A stretch of 64,000 nucleotides of DNA from Ornithoclostridium sp944380285 (GTDB lineage Bacteria > Bacillota > Clostridia > Christensenellales > UBA3700). The stretch lies in assembly GCA_963931165.1 (NCBI GenBank), contig OZ006985.1, forward strand, positions 1,488,001 through 1,552,000. Direction: 5' to 3'. The notes below the pieces were generated by a model. That model was not told where the DNA came from. It saw only the letters and a list, made by a program, of their open reading frames with translations, and made no database searches. Below are positions 17,069-25,510 of this stretch, in pieces (the first letter of the stretch is position 1; the number at the start of each line of letters is the position of its first letter). Both the position numbers and the translations under genes were made by a program.

Positions 17069-18466
17069 TCAAACCGGCTGTATGCCGTTCTTGACGTCGC
17101 CGACGAGAGTGTCGACCTTGCGCTCGTTCGCCTGTCTGTACTTGAAGTAGTTGAGCGCGACTTGGGGGAACAACGCGTAGGACAGCACGTCCTCCTCTTG
17201 CTCGATGTATTGCTTGATCTCCTCGCGGTACTTGGCGAGCTCGGGCTTGATGAGATCGGCGGGACGGCAAGTGATGGGCTTTTCGTCGCCGAGCACCTTT
17301 TTGACGACGTCCGCATTGGGCTTCGCCGGGAGTCTGCCGTACTCGCCACGGAGCACGCCTTTTGTCTCGGCGGAGACCATCTTGTATCTCTCTCCGCTGA
17401 CGACGTTGAACACCGCCTGCGTGCCGACTATTTGGCTGGTCGGGGTGACGAGCGGCGGATAGCCGAGATCCTTGCGCACATTGGGCACTTCGGCAAGCAC
17501 TTCTTCGTACTTGTCAAGCGCGCCGAGCGATTTGAGCTGTCCGACGAGGTTGGAGAGCATGCCGCCCGGGACTTGGTAGATGAGCGCCTTGACGTCCGTC
17601 TTGAGCGACTTGTCGGTGAGCCATCCGTCCCTTTTGAGGCGATCGGCGACGTCGACGAAGTGCTTGTTGATGTCGCTGAGCAATTTGAGATCGAGTCCCG
17701 TATCGTACTCGGTGCCCTGCAATGTCGCGACCATCGGCTCGGTAGCGGGCTGAGAGGTGCCGTTGCCGAGCGCGGACAACGCGCAGTCGATGATGTCTAC
17801 GCCCGCCTCGATCGCTTTGAGATAGGTCATGCTGCCGACGCCCGAGGTCTGGTGGGTATGCAGGTGGATGGGGACCTTTACGACCTTCTTGATGCCCTTG
17901 ACGAGCTCATATGCGACGTACGGGACCAAGATGCCAGCCATATCCTTGATGCAGATGACGTCGGCGCCCATGTCTTCGAGCTCTTTGGCGAGCTTGATGA
18001 AGTACTCGGTCGTATGTACGGGGCTGGTCGTATAGCAGATCGTCGCCTCGCAGATGCCCTTGTACTTTTTGCAGCTCTCCATAGCCTTGCGCATATTGCG
18101 GGTGTCGTTGAGCGCGTCGAAAATGCGGATGATGTCGATGCCGTTCTCGATGGACTTCTTGACAAACTCCTCGACGACGTCGTCGGCGTAGTGCTTGTAA
18201 CCGAGAATGTTCTGCCCTCTCAAAAGCATTTGCAGCTTGGTGTTGGGCATCGCCTTGCGCAATTTGCGCAACCTCTCCCACGGATCCTCATTGAGGAAGC
18301 GCAGGCAGGCGTCGAACGTCGCGCCGCCCCAGCACTCGATCGAATAGTAACCGACCTTGTCCAGCTTGTCGGCGACGGGGAGCATCTCGTCCAATCTCAT
18401 GCGCGTAGCCGCCTGAGATTGGTGAGCGTCTCTCAAAATTGTTTCGGTAATTTGAACTTTTGCCAT
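17069..18466 (-). CDS. oadA: Oxaloacetate decarboxylase alpha / transcarboxylase 5S-type carboxyltransferase
   Basis: TIM-barrel carboxyltransferase that moves CO2 between oxaloacetate/pyruvate and biotin. 465 residues. N-terminal HMGL-like barrel with ETILRDAHQSQAATRM, the metal-binding HLHTHQTSGVG and the carboxylated-lysine region ADVICIKDMAG; the C-terminal conserved domain follows (VPGGMLSNLVGQL). It ends without a biotin domain; biotin is carried by the separate protein encoded at 20026. Homologues are OadA, the 5S subunit of propionibacterial transcarboxylase and pyruvate carboxylase subunit B. Last gene of a five-gene operon; it starts 17 bases after oadB. Confidence 0.93.
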   Translation of the reverse strand: MAKVQITETILRDAHQSQAATRMRLDEMLPVADKLDKVGYYSIECWGGATFDACLRFLNEDPWERLRKLRKAMPNTKLQMLLRGQNILGYKHYADDVVEEFVKKSIENGIDIIRIFDALNDTRNMRKAMESCKKYKGICEATICYTTSPVHTTEYFIKLAKELEDMGADVICIKDMAGILVPYVAYELVKGIKKVVKVPIHLHTHQTSGVGSMTYLKAIEAGVDIIDCALSALGNGTSQPATEPMVATLQGTEYDTGLDLKLLSDINKHFVDVADRLKRDGWLTDKSLKTDVKALIYQVPGGMLSNLVGQLKSLGALDKYEEVLAEVPNVRKDLGYPPLVTPTSQIVGTQAVFNVVSGERYKMVSAETKGVLRGEYGRLPAKPNADVVKKVLGDEKPITCRPADLIKPELAKYREEIKQYIEQEEDVLSYALFPQVALNYFKYRQANERKVDTLVGDVKNGIQPV

Positions 18467-18483
18467 GATTTATACCTCGTATA

Positions 18484-20013
18484 TTATGCGACGCCGAACA
18501 CGGACAGCAATACGCCTGCCGCGACGGCACTGCCGATGACGCCTGCGACGTTGGGACCCATAGCGTGCATGAGCAGATAGTTTTGCGGATTCTCTTCTTG
18601 ACCGACGTTGTGCGAGATCCTCGCCGCCATCGGGACTGCGGAGACGCCCGCCGAACCGATGAGAGGATTGACCTTGCCCTTGCTGGTCAGATACATCAGC
18701 TTGCCGATCAACAGACCGCCGAGCGTGCCGAACGAGAACGCAACGATGCCGATGATCAAGATCTTGAGCGTCTGCAAATTGAGGAAGACATCCGCAGTCG
18801 CCTTGGTGCCGACAAGCACGCCGAGCAAGATCGTGATGATGTTGATGAGCTCGTTCTTTGCGGTGTTGGTCAATCTCGGGACGACCTCGGACTCCTTGAA
18901 CAGGTTGCCGAGCATCAACATGCCGAGAAGCGGTACCGCGCTGGGCAGGATGACGCCGACGATGAGCGTAACCGCGAGCGGGAACACGACCTTCTCCGTC
19001 TTGGAGACGGGGCGGAGCTGCTCCATGACGACAGCTCTCTCCTTCTTGGTCGTGACCAACTTCATGATGGGCGGCTGGATCAGCTTGATCAAAGCCATGT
19101 ACGAATACGCCGCGACGGCTATCGAAGGCAGCAGATGCGCCGCAAGTTTGACGGTGACATAGATCGCCGTAGGTCCGTCCGCTCCGCCGATGATCGCGAT
19201 CGCCGAAGCCTCTTCGCCGGTGAAACCGATGTTGATCGCAATGATGAACGTGACAAAGATGCCCAGCTGCGCCGCCGCGCCCATGAGCAAGCTCTTGGGG
19301 TTGGCAATGAGCGGACCGAAGTCTGTCATTGCGCCGATGCCCAGGAAGATGAGCGGCGGATAGATGACCCAATCGACGCCCTTGTACAGGTAGTAGAACA
19401 GACCGTAGTCCGCGACGACCTCCTTGCTGTATGCGTAATTGGGGCTGATCTCTGCGACCTTCGCGCAGATCGCCGCCAACTTGTCGGGCAGGCTGACCAT
19501 GTCGACTTCGCCGGCGGTCTGATAGACGATGCCGAACATCTGATTGAGCTCGTTGATCGTGCCGGAGATGGGCGACGCATACGCGTGCTGATAGGTCTCC
19601 GCGATCTTGGCTGTCACCGCCTGCAATTGCTGCGAAACGGTCATTTCGTCCGCAAGCACTATACCCAGCTTTTCGGCAAGCTGCGGCAAAGTGCCGGCAA
19701 ACAGTTCTTCGCCGGTGTTGAAGAACATGTACATTTGATCGCCGTCGACCGTGAAGTTGTAGCCGTATGTTCCGTACAGAATGTTGTAGGTGCCGGGAAT
19801 GTTGATGATGAACATACCGAAACCTATCGCGAGCAGCAGGTTGGGCTCAAACTCCTTGTACACCGCCAAGTAGATGAGCACGCACGCGATGACGAGCATG
19901 ATCAAGTTCTGCCAAAGCGGAGTCAGCGAGGTCATGAAGCCCGTGCTGTTCCACAAATTCTGTAAGGAATCTACAAAGTCGAGCGACAATATTGTAGATG
20001 AAAATCCCAACAT
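18484..20013 (-). CDS. oadB: Sodium-translocating decarboxylase beta subunit
   Basis: Integral membrane subunit that decarboxylates carboxybiotin and exports Na+. 509 residues with many membrane spans. The conserved motif GGADGPTAIYVTVKLA (about residue 270) holds the ion-site Asp, and GSAGVSAVPMAARISHNVGQ and the C-terminal AMGPNVAGVIGSAVAAG are family hallmarks. It is about 75-130 residues longer than typical OadB/GcdB: an insert at about residues 85-205, between the first membrane segments, is polar and probably extracytoplasmic. Lies between the biotin carrier and oadA. Confidence 0.95.
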   Translation of the reverse strand: MLGFSSTILSLDFVDSLQNLWNSTGFMTSLTPLWQNLIMLVIACVLIYLAVYKEFEPNLLLAIGFGMFIINIPGTYNILYGTYGYNFTVDGDQMYMFFNTGEELFAGTLPQLAEKLGIVLADEMTVSQQLQAVTAKIAETYQHAYASPISGTINELNQMFGIVYQTAGEVDMVSLPDKLAAICAKVAEISPNYAYSKEVVADYGLFYYLYKGVDWVIYPPLIFLGIGAMTDFGPLIANPKSLLMGAAAQLGIFVTFIIAINIGFTGEEASAIAIIGGADGPTAIYVTVKLAAHLLPSIAVAAYSYMALIKLIQPPIMKLVTTKKERAVVMEQLRPVSKTEKVVFPLAVTLIVGVILPSAVPLLGMLMLGNLFKESEVVPRLTNTAKNELINIITILLGVLVGTKATADVFLNLQTLKILIIGIVAFSFGTLGGLLIGKLMYLTSKGKVNPLIGSAGVSAVPMAARISHNVGQEENPQNYLLMHAMGPNVAGVIGSAVAAGVLLSVFGVA

Positions 20014-20025
20014 TATGCCACCTCT

Positions 20026-20421
20026 TTATGCGATCGTGCAGAGGACGGTACCGGTATCGATGTTAGCGCCTTCGTTGACGCTGTATGTGATCACGCCGTC
20101 TTTGGGGGCGACGATCGGGGTGTCCATCTTCATAGCCTCGAGGATGACGATCGTGTCGTTCTTCTTCACGGTTGCGCCGTTGGAGAAGCACAGCTTCTTG
20201 ACGAGTCCGGGCATCTGAGTCTTGACCGGGTCGCCTGCGCCTGCCGCCTTGGGAGCAGCCGGAGCTGCGGGAGCCGCGGGAGCGGGAGCCGCTTTGGGTG
20301 CGGCGACGGGCGCCGGAGCGGGAGCCGCGGGGGCTGCGGGCGCTTCATAGACGGGAGCGCCGATCTCCTCTACTTCTACGGCATAGGTCTTGCCGTTGAC
20401 ATTGACATTGAATTTACGCAT
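20026..20421 (-). CDS. Biotin carboxyl carrier protein of the decarboxylase
   Basis: 131 residues. A short N-terminal segment (MRKFNVNVNGKTYAVEVEE) leads into an Ala/Pro-rich flexible linker (residues about 25-62) and a C-terminal biotinyl domain. The attachment site is Lys98 in EAMKM. Equivalent to the 1.3S subunit of transcarboxylase or the gamma/delta carrier of methylmalonyl-CoA decarboxylase; it shuttles CO2 between the two carboxyltransferases and the beta subunit. 12 bases on either side separate it from oadG and oadB. Confidence 0.95.
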   Translation of the reverse strand: MRKFNVNVNGKTYAVEVEEIGAPVYEAPAAPAAPAPAPVAAPKAAPAPAAPAAPAAPKAAGAGDPVKTQMPGLVKKLCFSNGATVKKNDTIVILEAMKMDTPIVAPKDGVITYSVNEGANIDTGTVLCTIA

Positions 20422-20433
20422 GATCTTTTCCTC

Positions 20434-20898
20434 TCATTTGATTTCTTTTATGGAGCGCACCCTGAACGGGAGATCGCTCATTTCGACGGGTTGACCGCCG
20501 CAGTAATACGCCATCAGCGCCGCGGTGATGACCGCGACAACCTCGTCTTCTTCCTCTTCCGCGCGCTGCTGCTCCGGGGCGGCGACGGCGGCTTGTTCCG
20601 CCTCGCGCTTTTCGGTCTCGATGTGCTCGACCGCCTTCTTCTTGGCGACCTTTTCGGGCAAAGCGATCAGATATTCGACGAGCTTGATGCACCCTATCAA
20701 CAGGAACAGCACGATGAACACCATCGCAAGCCCCAGGATGAACACCTGTATGCCCGTCCACAATCTCTCGCCCGTACCCATGCCGGCGATGCCCAGCTTG
20801 TCGGGGTTCGGATCCTCGACATCGCAGGCGGTCGCGAATGCAAGCACGAAGATGACCGACAGCAGCGTCAGAAGTATCAACGCAACTCTCTTTTTCAT
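20434..20898 (-). CDS. OadG-like gamma subunit with lipoprotein-type N-terminus
   Basis: 154 residues. The N-terminus is a signal sequence ending in FATAC, a lipobox-like site with Cys25. A second membrane helix (about residues 50-75, IQVFILGLAMVFIVLFLLIG) has the OadG pattern. A charged coiled stretch (VAKKKAVEHIETEKREAEQA) and a C-terminal VVAVITAALMAYY...RVRSIKE motif, usual for OadG-like proteins, complete it. It would anchor the carboxyltransferases to the beta subunit. The lipoprotein-like N-terminus is an addition to the classical 80-residue OadG. Confidence 0.85.
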   Translation of the reverse strand: MKKRVALILLTLLSVIFVLAFATACDVEDPNPDKLGIAGMGTGERLWTGIQVFILGLAMVFIVLFLLIGCIKLVEYLIALPEKVAKKKAVEHIETEKREAEQAAVAAPEQQRAEEEEDEVVAVITAALMAYYCGGQPVEMSDLPFRVRSIKEIK

Positions 20899-20908
20899 AT
20901 CCTCTCCG

Positions 20909-22315
20909 TCAGATGCCCTTGAGCATCAAAAGCGCCGAAGCGATGTAGGGTCTGAGGTTCTTCGCCTCGACGACGTTGTCGACATAGCCCTCCTGCGCGG
21001 CGATCATGGGATCGGCGGCGAGTTTTGCATAGCTGTCGGCAAGTTTCGCCCTCGCCTTGGAGAGGTCTTTGCCCTTTTCGGCGGAGAGTTGATCCGCCAT
21101 CAAAACGTCGACCGCGGCGTCGGGAGCGATGGGGCTGACGCACGCCTTGTCGGTCGCCAAGGTGTAGTCGAAACCGATACCCTTGCTCATCAAAGCCGAG
21201 TAGGCAGCGCCGACCGCTTTGCCTGTCGCAACGCCGATCTTGTCGATCGAACTCGACGCGATCGCAGCGAACAATTCCGCGGCGACCTTTGCCGCGCCCG
21301 CCTTCTCCTGTTCGACGGTGGTGTTGAAACCGAGACTGTCGACCAATGTGATCAAAGGCATGTCGTACGCCTCGAGCTTGTCGACGAAAGCGGCGATCTT
21401 GCGCGCGCCGTCGAGGGAGATGTAGCCCTTTCCGACCGAAGAGTCGGTCGCGACCACGCCGACCGCGATGCCGTTGACCGACGCGAGCGCGCAAACGACG
21501 TCCTTCGCCCAATCGGAGCAATATTCGACGACCTTGCCGTCGTCGACGATCGCCTTGACGGCGTCAGACGCGGGCAAGCCCTTGTCGAGAGCGGAAGCGA
21601 CCCTGTTGGGATCGTCCTTTGTTTCGACCTCGCCCAAAAGCAGATCGGTCAAAGCGGTCAATTGCTTTTTGAGATCGGCTTCGCTCTTGTAGCTGAATTG
21701 CGCGATGTCCGCGCCGCCCTTGTGAGCGTCATACCCGAGCAGTTTGTTGAGCGCGGGGAATTCCTTTTGAGTGGACGCCAAATACATCGGCGAATCGAGC
21801 GACAGCACCGCGTCCTTGGACATGAACGCAAAGTCCGCCATCGCGACGAAAGCCGACATCATGCCGACCGCGTTGCCCTTGACGACGCAGAAGTGCGGGA
21901 CCTGTCCCGAAACGATCGCCGCCTCGGCGAGCACCTCGGCATAGCCTTCGAGCACTCCTACTCCCTCGCCGACCCTCGCGCCTCCGCAATCGATGACGGA
22001 AATGAGCGGCGTGCCCGTCTTGACGGCGCGTCTCATGCACTTGACGATCTTGTCCGCATGAGCTTTGCCCAAGCTGCCTTTGAGCACTTCCGCATTCTGC
22101 GCGAAGATATGGACGGGCTTGCCGCCGAGCGTTGCATAGCCGGTGACCACGCCTTCTCCCAAAGCTGCGGCGGCGTCTTCGAAAGTCTTGCCTGTGACGA
22201 ACGCGTCCGTCTCGACGAAACTCGACTTGTCGCAGATCGAGTCGATGAATTTCTTCACCGACGCGGTCGCTTTGCCGATCGCTTCGGAGCTGACAATGAG
22301 TTTGCCTATCTCCAT
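20909..22315 (-). CDS. Carboxyltransferase of MmdA / transcarboxylase 12S type
   Basis: 468-residue crotonase-fold carboxyltransferase, the type acting on acyl-CoA substrates in methylmalonyl-CoA or glutaconyl-CoA decarboxylases and transcarboxylase 12S. Two related halves: the first contains PLISVIDCGGARVGEGVGVL and an AVGMMSAFVAMADFAFM stretch, the second PLITLVDSLGFNTTVEQEKAG and GKAVGAAYSALMSKGIGFDYTLA. It is shorter than classical 510-residue MmdA, and the first half is divergent, so the acyl-CoA specificity cannot be read. First gene of the operon that also holds the 5S-type oadA, an unusual pairing. Ribosome-binding site GGAGG. Confidence 0.85.
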   Translation of the reverse strand: MEIGKLIVSSEAIGKATASVKKFIDSICDKSSFVETDAFVTGKTFEDAAAALGEGVVTGYATLGGKPVHIFAQNAEVLKGSLGKAHADKIVKCMRRAVKTGTPLISVIDCGGARVGEGVGVLEGYAEVLAEAAIVSGQVPHFCVVKGNAVGMMSAFVAMADFAFMSKDAVLSLDSPMYLASTQKEFPALNKLLGYDAHKGGADIAQFSYKSEADLKKQLTALTDLLLGEVETKDDPNRVASALDKGLPASDAVKAIVDDGKVVEYCSDWAKDVVCALASVNGIAVGVVATDSSVGKGYISLDGARKIAAFVDKLEAYDMPLITLVDSLGFNTTVEQEKAGAAKVAAELFAAIASSSIDKIGVATGKAVGAAYSALMSKGIGFDYTLATDKACVSPIAPDAAVDVLMADQLSAEKGKDLSKARAKLADSYAKLAADPMIAAQEGYVDNVVEAKNLRPYIASALLMLKGI

Positions 22316-22328
22316 ATAAATCCTCCGT

Positions 22329-22346
22329 GTGCGCCCGCGGGCGCAC
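22329..22346. repeat. Perfect 18-bp palindrome in the decarboxylase operon leader
   Basis: GTGCGCCCGCGGGCGCAC reads the same on both strands. It lies between the promoter at 22375-22404 and the GGAGG of the first gene, three bases from the latter. In RNA it forms a very stable hairpin next to the ribosome-binding site; in DNA it could be an operator. No T-run follows toward the gene. Confidence 0.7.
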
Positions 22347-22374
22347 TAAAATTATCTTATTTTATACCAATAGC

Positions 22375-22404
22375 ATTATAGCTTAATAAGGCTACACTTT
22401 GCAA
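22375..22404 (-). promoter_or_regulatory. SigA-type promoter of the decarboxylase operon
   Basis: Minus strand: TTGCAA, 18 bases, TATAAT, about 60 bases before the first gene. Start of transcription is expected near 22368. Confidence 0.65.
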
Positions 22405-22628
22405 GCGAAAAGCACCAAAATTCGGCGAAGATTGATTATTTTTTAACGATCGAAAAGCACGCCTGTCTCAAATGCCGATCGCGACCGATTCCGAGGTCTT
22501 CCGGCACTCTACGCAGGAAAAGAACGGACTCAAACAAATATGTCGGCGACCGCCACAGGAGATACGCCGACTTTCAAATGTGAAACAGTCATAATGTGTC
22601 AAAATACGCGTTTTTGCGACATTTTGCA
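22405..22628. other. Intergenic region upstream of the decarboxylase operon
   Basis: The whole gap (22316-22628) is 313 bases; apart from the promoter and palindrome listed I see no gene. An imperfect hairpin (AATGTCGCAAAA/TTTTGACACATT, 22594-22624) just after engB may be its terminator, but it is weak. Confidence 0.4.
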
Positions 22629-23228
22629 CTACTCCTCAGCGGGCGGGGCGAGCATGATGTCAAGCCGCGCGAGCACCGCGTCCAATCCCGTCTTTGCAGA
22701 GGATGACGTGGGCGTGATGTCTGCCCTTCCCATCGCGAACGCATTGGCGATCACAGACAGCTGTCTGTTCAGCTGCGCGCGAGACAATTTGTCCGCCTTT
22801 GTCGCGACGACAAAGAACGGGATGCGGTTATGATGCAGATACGCGACCATCTGCCTGTCGAGCGCGGTCGGCGTGTGACGGCAGTCGACGAGCACCAACA
22901 CGCATTTGAGCAGCTCGTCGGAAGACAGATAGCCGTCTATCATTCCCGCCCATCTCGCCTTTTCGGCGTCGCTCGCCTTGGCAAAACCGTAACCGGGCAA
23001 GTCGACGAGATAGAACTCGCCGCCGTTGACCTCGAAGAAATTGAGCAATTTGGTCTTGCCCGGCGTCGACGACGTCTTGGCGAGCCCGCCTCTGTTGGCA
23101 AAATAGTTGATGAACGAGCTCTTCCCCACGTTCGACCTGCCGGCGACGGCTACCCTCGGTATCGCCTTGATCGCCTCGGGCGAAAAAGTCGCCATCGACG
23201 TAGTGAACTCTGTACGCGCGATCTTCAT
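22629..23228 (-). CDS. engB: Ribosome biogenesis GTP-binding protein EngB (YsxC/YihA)
   Basis: Essential small GTPase for 50S ribosomal subunit assembly. 199 residues with G1 GRSNVGKSSFIN, the switch region SSTPGKTKLLNF, G3 DLPGYGFA and G4 TKADKLSR. It lies one base after lon, the same order as in B. subtilis (tig-clpX-lonB-lonA-ysxC). Last gene of the operon. Confidence 0.96.
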   Translation of the reverse strand: MKIARTEFTTSMATFSPEAIKAIPRVAVAGRSNVGKSSFINYFANRGGLAKTSSTPGKTKLLNFFEVNGGEFYLVDLPGYGFAKASDAEKARWAGMIDGYLSSDELLKCVLVLVDCRHTPTALDRQMVAYLHHNRIPFFVVATKADKLSRAQLNRQLSVIANAFAMGRADITPTSSSAKTGLDAVLARLDIMLAPPAEE

Positions 23229-23229
23229 G

Positions 23230-25458
23230 TCAATCTCCGAACACGAGGGCGAACACCTCGTCTACTTTTTCGACCGGAACTATCCTCAGTGCGTCCTTAA
23301 CGCTGTCAGGGATGTCGGCAAGCTGCGGTTCGTTATCCTTTGGGATGAGCACTGTCTTGACCCCGGCGCGGCAAGCGGCAAGCAGCTTTTCCTTGAGCCC
23401 GCCTATTTTGAGGACCTTGCCCGTCAATGTCAATTCACCCGTCATCGCGATCGCGTCGCGCGGTTTGAGCGACTTGAACGCGGACATCAGCGCGCAAGCC
23501 ATCGTGATGCCGGCAGACGGTCCGTCTTTGGGTGTAGCGCCCTCGGGCACATGGATATGTATGTCCGTCTTGTCGTCCCGAGTCGCGCCGTGAGCTCGGA
23601 CGACGGACAGCGCGATCTCGGCGGACTCTTTCATCACGTCACCGAGGCTGCCTGTCATGATCGTCTCGCCCTTGCCGCCGGGCACCAACCTCACCTCGAT
23701 CGGCAGCGTTACTCCGCCCGCCGCGGTCCATGCAAGCCCCGTCACACAGCCGATCTCGCCCGTTGTGTCTCTGTCTGCCTTGCCGAACGGCGGCACGCCG
23801 AGAAGGTCTTCGACGACTCCTCTGTCGACGCGCGTGATCGCATTGCCGCCCTCGAGCATCTGCTTTTTGACGATCTTGCGGCAGACGGAACCGATCTTGC
23901 GTTCGAGCTCTCTGACGCCCGACTCACGAGTGTAGCCCTCGACGATGAACATGATCGCGTCGTCGTCGAACGCTATTTCACCTTCCGCAAGTCCGCATTC
24001 CTTCAATTGTTTACGGACGAGGTAGCGCTGCGCTATCGCCAGCTTTTCGTCCTGCGTGTAGCCCGAGATCTCAATGATCTCCATGCGGTCGAGCAGCGGC
24101 TTGGGGATGTCGGACAGCGAGTTCGCCGTCGCCAAAAAGAACACCTTGGACAAGTCGTACGGCAATTCGAGGTAGTGGTCGCGGAACGAGTTGTTCTGTT
24201 CGGGATCGAGTACTTCGAGCAGCGCGCTTTGAATGTTGCCGCGAGCCGCCGACGGCGCGAGCTTGTCGATCTCGTCCAGCAGCATCAGCGGATCGGATGT
24301 CTTGACCTTGGACATCGAGTAGATTATGCGCCCGGGCGCCGAACCGACGTACGTCCTGCGGAACCCGCGTATGTCCGCCTCGTCGCTCAACCCACCGAGG
24401 CTCATGCGCACATATTCTCTGCCGACGGCACGCGCGATCGAACGCGCGATCGACGACTTGCCTACGCCGGGCGCGCCGACAAGACACAGTATCGGCGCCT
24501 TGCCGTCGGGATTCTTGATACGCACCGCTATGTATTCGAGCACGCGCTCCTTGACTTCTTTCAGTCCGTAATGGTCTTCGTCGAGAATGCGCGCGACGTC
24601 GCCGAGCCGAATGTCGGCGTTGCCATAGTTGAGCCACGGCAGCCCGAGCACCGTTTCGAGATAGTTGGCGATGCTGTGTTTGTCGATCGCCATCGGGGGA
24701 AGCGCCGAAAACTTTTTGAGCTCGACGTTGAGTTTTTGCTTGACTTCGTCGGGCGCGTTGAGCTCCTCTATCCTGCGCCTGTACTCGGCGACCTCCTCGT
24801 CCTCTTCCTTCTCTTCTCTTTCTCCGCGCTTGGAAGACGCCTTTTTGCGCTCGTTTTCCGAAGTGATGACGAGACCGGTCAGCATATTCTTTGCGATCCT
24901 CATCCTGTCTTCCGCGCGATCGGCGGCAAGCAGCTGCGGCACTCCGATCCTAAATCTGTTCGCTATGTAAGCGATCAAGCCGTCGACGTCGTGCGCGGCG
25001 ATCAAACCCTTGCGCAGATCAGCGTCGTCGTCGGGAGGCAAAGGCAGCCTTTCGTAAAGCGAATCGAGCAGTTTGCAGCCGAGCGTGAGCGGACGCGTAT
25101 CCGCATTGTCGGCAATGGGCGGATAGGGTTTTGCGGTCAGCTCGCCGTATACGATCTCATCGACGGGATCGGGCAAGATCTTTTCGATCAAAGCCCTCTC
25201 CTCGACGTCCACGATCAAATTGCTGCCGTCGCTCTTGTCCGAGACCTTGGCGATCGTGCAATACTTCTCGCAGGTCACCCCTATCTCCGGGATGCCCTTC
25301 GACTTGTCCGAAGTCACGGTGACAAGCCCCAGCTGCGCCCCCGGCTTGCCGAGAACGTCGCGTATCTTGTCCTTCTTCCTGTATCCCGCGGGGGTGACGT
25401 CGGCTTGCTGCCCCGGCAAAAGGGTGCGGTATTGCATGAACAGAATGGGTATCTTCAT
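23230..25458 (-). CDS. lon: ATP-dependent protease Lon (LonA type)
   Basis: AAA+ serine protease degrading damaged and regulatory proteins. 742 residues. An N-terminal substrate-binding domain (MKIPILFMQYRTLLPGQQAD) precedes the AAA+ module with Walker A GAPGVGKSS and Walker B MLLDEIDKL. The C-terminal protease domain has catalytic Ser648 in PKDGPSAGI and Lys691 in the GGLKEK motif. Somewhat shorter than the typical 775-790 residues because the N-terminal domain is compact. A hairpin in the 52-base gap to clpX may reduce its expression relative to clpXP. Confidence 0.97.
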   Translation of the reverse strand: MKIPILFMQYRTLLPGQQADVTPAGYRKKDKIRDVLGKPGAQLGLVTVTSDKSKGIPEIGVTCEKYCTIAKVSDKSDGSNLIVDVEERALIEKILPDPVDEIVYGELTAKPYPPIADNADTRPLTLGCKLLDSLYERLPLPPDDDADLRKGLIAAHDVDGLIAYIANRFRIGVPQLLAADRAEDRMRIAKNMLTGLVITSENERKKASSKRGEREEKEEDEEVAEYRRRIEELNAPDEVKQKLNVELKKFSALPPMAIDKHSIANYLETVLGLPWLNYGNADIRLGDVARILDEDHYGLKEVKERVLEYIAVRIKNPDGKAPILCLVGAPGVGKSSIARSIARAVGREYVRMSLGGLSDEADIRGFRRTYVGSAPGRIIYSMSKVKTSDPLMLLDEIDKLAPSAARGNIQSALLEVLDPEQNNSFRDHYLELPYDLSKVFFLATANSLSDIPKPLLDRMEIIEISGYTQDEKLAIAQRYLVRKQLKECGLAEGEIAFDDDAIMFIVEGYTRESGVRELERKIGSVCRKIVKKQMLEGGNAITRVDRGVVEDLLGVPPFGKADRDTTGEIGCVTGLAWTAAGGVTLPIEVRLVPGGKGETIMTGSLGDVMKESAEIALSVVRAHGATRDDKTDIHIHVPEGATPKDGPSAGITMACALMSAFKSLKPRDAIAMTGELTLTGKVLKIGGLKEKLLAACRAGVKTVLIPKDNEPQLADIPDSVKDALRIVPVEKVDEVFALVFGD

Positions 25459-25481
25459 ATTTTTATCCTATAAATAGAATT

Positions 25482-25504
25482 GCGGACGGCGTCGCGCCGT
25501 CCGC
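25482..25504 (-). terminator. Hairpin between clpX and lon (possible attenuator)
   Basis: Perfect 9-bp GC-rich stem GCGGACGGC/GCCGTCCGC with a five-base loop, followed on the minus strand by AATTCTATTTATAGG. The T-tract is broken, so it may be a partial terminator or an RNA processing/stability element. Confidence 0.45.
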
Positions 25505-25510
25505 TCACCG

